From positions 3,348,001 through 3,412,000 of the forward strand of contig NZ_CP141058.1 of the NCBI RefSeq assembly GCF_034661175.1: DNA of 64,000 nucleotides. Direction: 5' to 3'. A program made the translations under genes and the position numbers. This stretch comes from Nocardioides renjunii. GTDB lineage: Bacteria > Actinomycetota > Actinomycetes > Propionibacteriales > Nocardioidaceae. Shown one piece after another: positions 63,642 through 64,000 of the stretch. Numbering within the stretch: the stretch's first letter is position 1; every line of letters starts with the position of its first letter. A model generated the notes under the pieces. That model did not search any database. It worked only from the letters and a program-made list of their open reading frames with translations, and was not told the DNA's origin.

Positions 63642-64000
63642 GTGAGCGCCGCCGAGTTCCACTACTCCGACCTCCTTCCCACCGCCGGTTCCAACGGCGC
63701 GGAGGAGACCCCCTACCGCCTCGTCACCACCGAGGGCGTCTCGACCGTCGAGGTCGGGGGCCGCACCTTCCTCACCGTCGAGCCCGAGGCGATCCGCCGG
63801 CTCACCGAGGAGGCGATGCACGACATCAGCCACTACCTCCGGCCCGGTCACCTCGCGCAGCTGCGCCGGATCATCGACGACCCGGAGGCCTCCGGCAACG
63901 ACCGCTTCGTCGCGCTCGACCTGCTCAAGAACGTCAACATCTCCGCCGGCGGCGTGCTGCCGATGTGCCAGGACACCGGCACCGCGATCGTGATGGGCAA
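63642..64000 (+). CDS. Class I fumarate hydratase (5' part, continues beyond window)
   Basis: The first 119 residues of an iron-sulfur class I fumarase, converting fumarate to malate in the TCA cycle. The N-terminus [34 protein letters not shown] and [11 protein letters not shown] are typical. That Cys is the first cluster ligand. The GTG start lies 11 bp after the PLDc_N gene stop. The remainder of the protein is outside the window. Confidence 0.9.
   Translation, partial: MSAAEFHYSDLLPTAGSNGAEETPYRLVTTEGVSTVEVGGRTFLTVEPEAIRRLTEEAMHDISHYLRPGHLAQLRRIIDDPEASGNDRFVALDLLKNVNISAGGVLPMCQDTGTAIVMG

Overview
The window is a GC-rich actinobacterial chromosome segment, most like Nocardioides or another Nocardioidaceae. 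The signs are many GTG starts, strong third-position GC, 4-nt stop/start overlaps, DUF1707, DUF4245 and ANTAR proteins, an IdeR-type iron box, an LpqY-SugABC-like importer and the ispH/xseA/xseB/DUF4245/glpX neighbourhood. No rRNA, tRNA, CRISPR array, IS element or prophage was recognised. Both ends cut genes: an iron-siderophore binding lipoprotein on the left and a class I fumarase on the right.

Layout. 1-5.5 kb: iron lipoprotein with iron box, two paralogous TrmB/LuxR-type regulators, a bL12-like mini-protein, a secreted protein, a GNAT enzyme, a 49-aa ORF and a YczE-like membrane protein. 5.5-8.2 kb: HpaB-type flavin hydroxylase divergent from an AraC regulator. 8.3-16.9 kb: secreted and envelope proteins (P-domain protein, DUF1707 protein, CHAP hydrolase, DoxX), OsmC, a SigB/SigF-type sigma factor and GtrA. 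13.7-23.6 kb also holds five ANTAR proteins and two near-identical small membrane proteins with sigma-B-like promoters, probably a stress or antitermination island. It ends in a decayed Fic gene. 24.6-34.8 kb: ychF, two paralogous astacin-like secreted proteases flanking a bacterial-PH operon, xthA, an MFS transporter, a GlxA-type regulator, rmuC and a membrane protein. 34.8-35.05 kb: a hairpin array built from a 31-bp tandem repeat.

35-43.7 kb: core metabolism and repair (threonylcarbamoyl-AMP synthase family, ispH, xseAB, glpX) with a molybdate import operon, regulator-modA-modB-modC. 43.7-51.5 kb: an alpha/beta hydrolase, then galK divergent from a sugar ABC importer (binding protein, two permeases, ATPase), facing a second stand-alone ATPase. 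CRP/GlxR-like boxes (GTGA-N6-TCAC) precede both the importer operon and the lone ATPase, suggesting shared carbon control. 51.7-64 kb: a LiaF-like DUF1707 protein, a CapA/M15-peptidase fusion, an FAD monooxygenase-like enzyme, a PEP-mutase/isocitrate-lyase family enzyme, a TetR-MmpL pair with a clear operator, a PotABCD-like importer with a likely CTG-started permease, a PLDc_N membrane protein and fumarase.

Most of the window is ordinary actinobacterial gene content. The parts that deserve a closer look are the ANTAR/sigma-B island, the hairpin repeat array and the CapA-M15 fusion.
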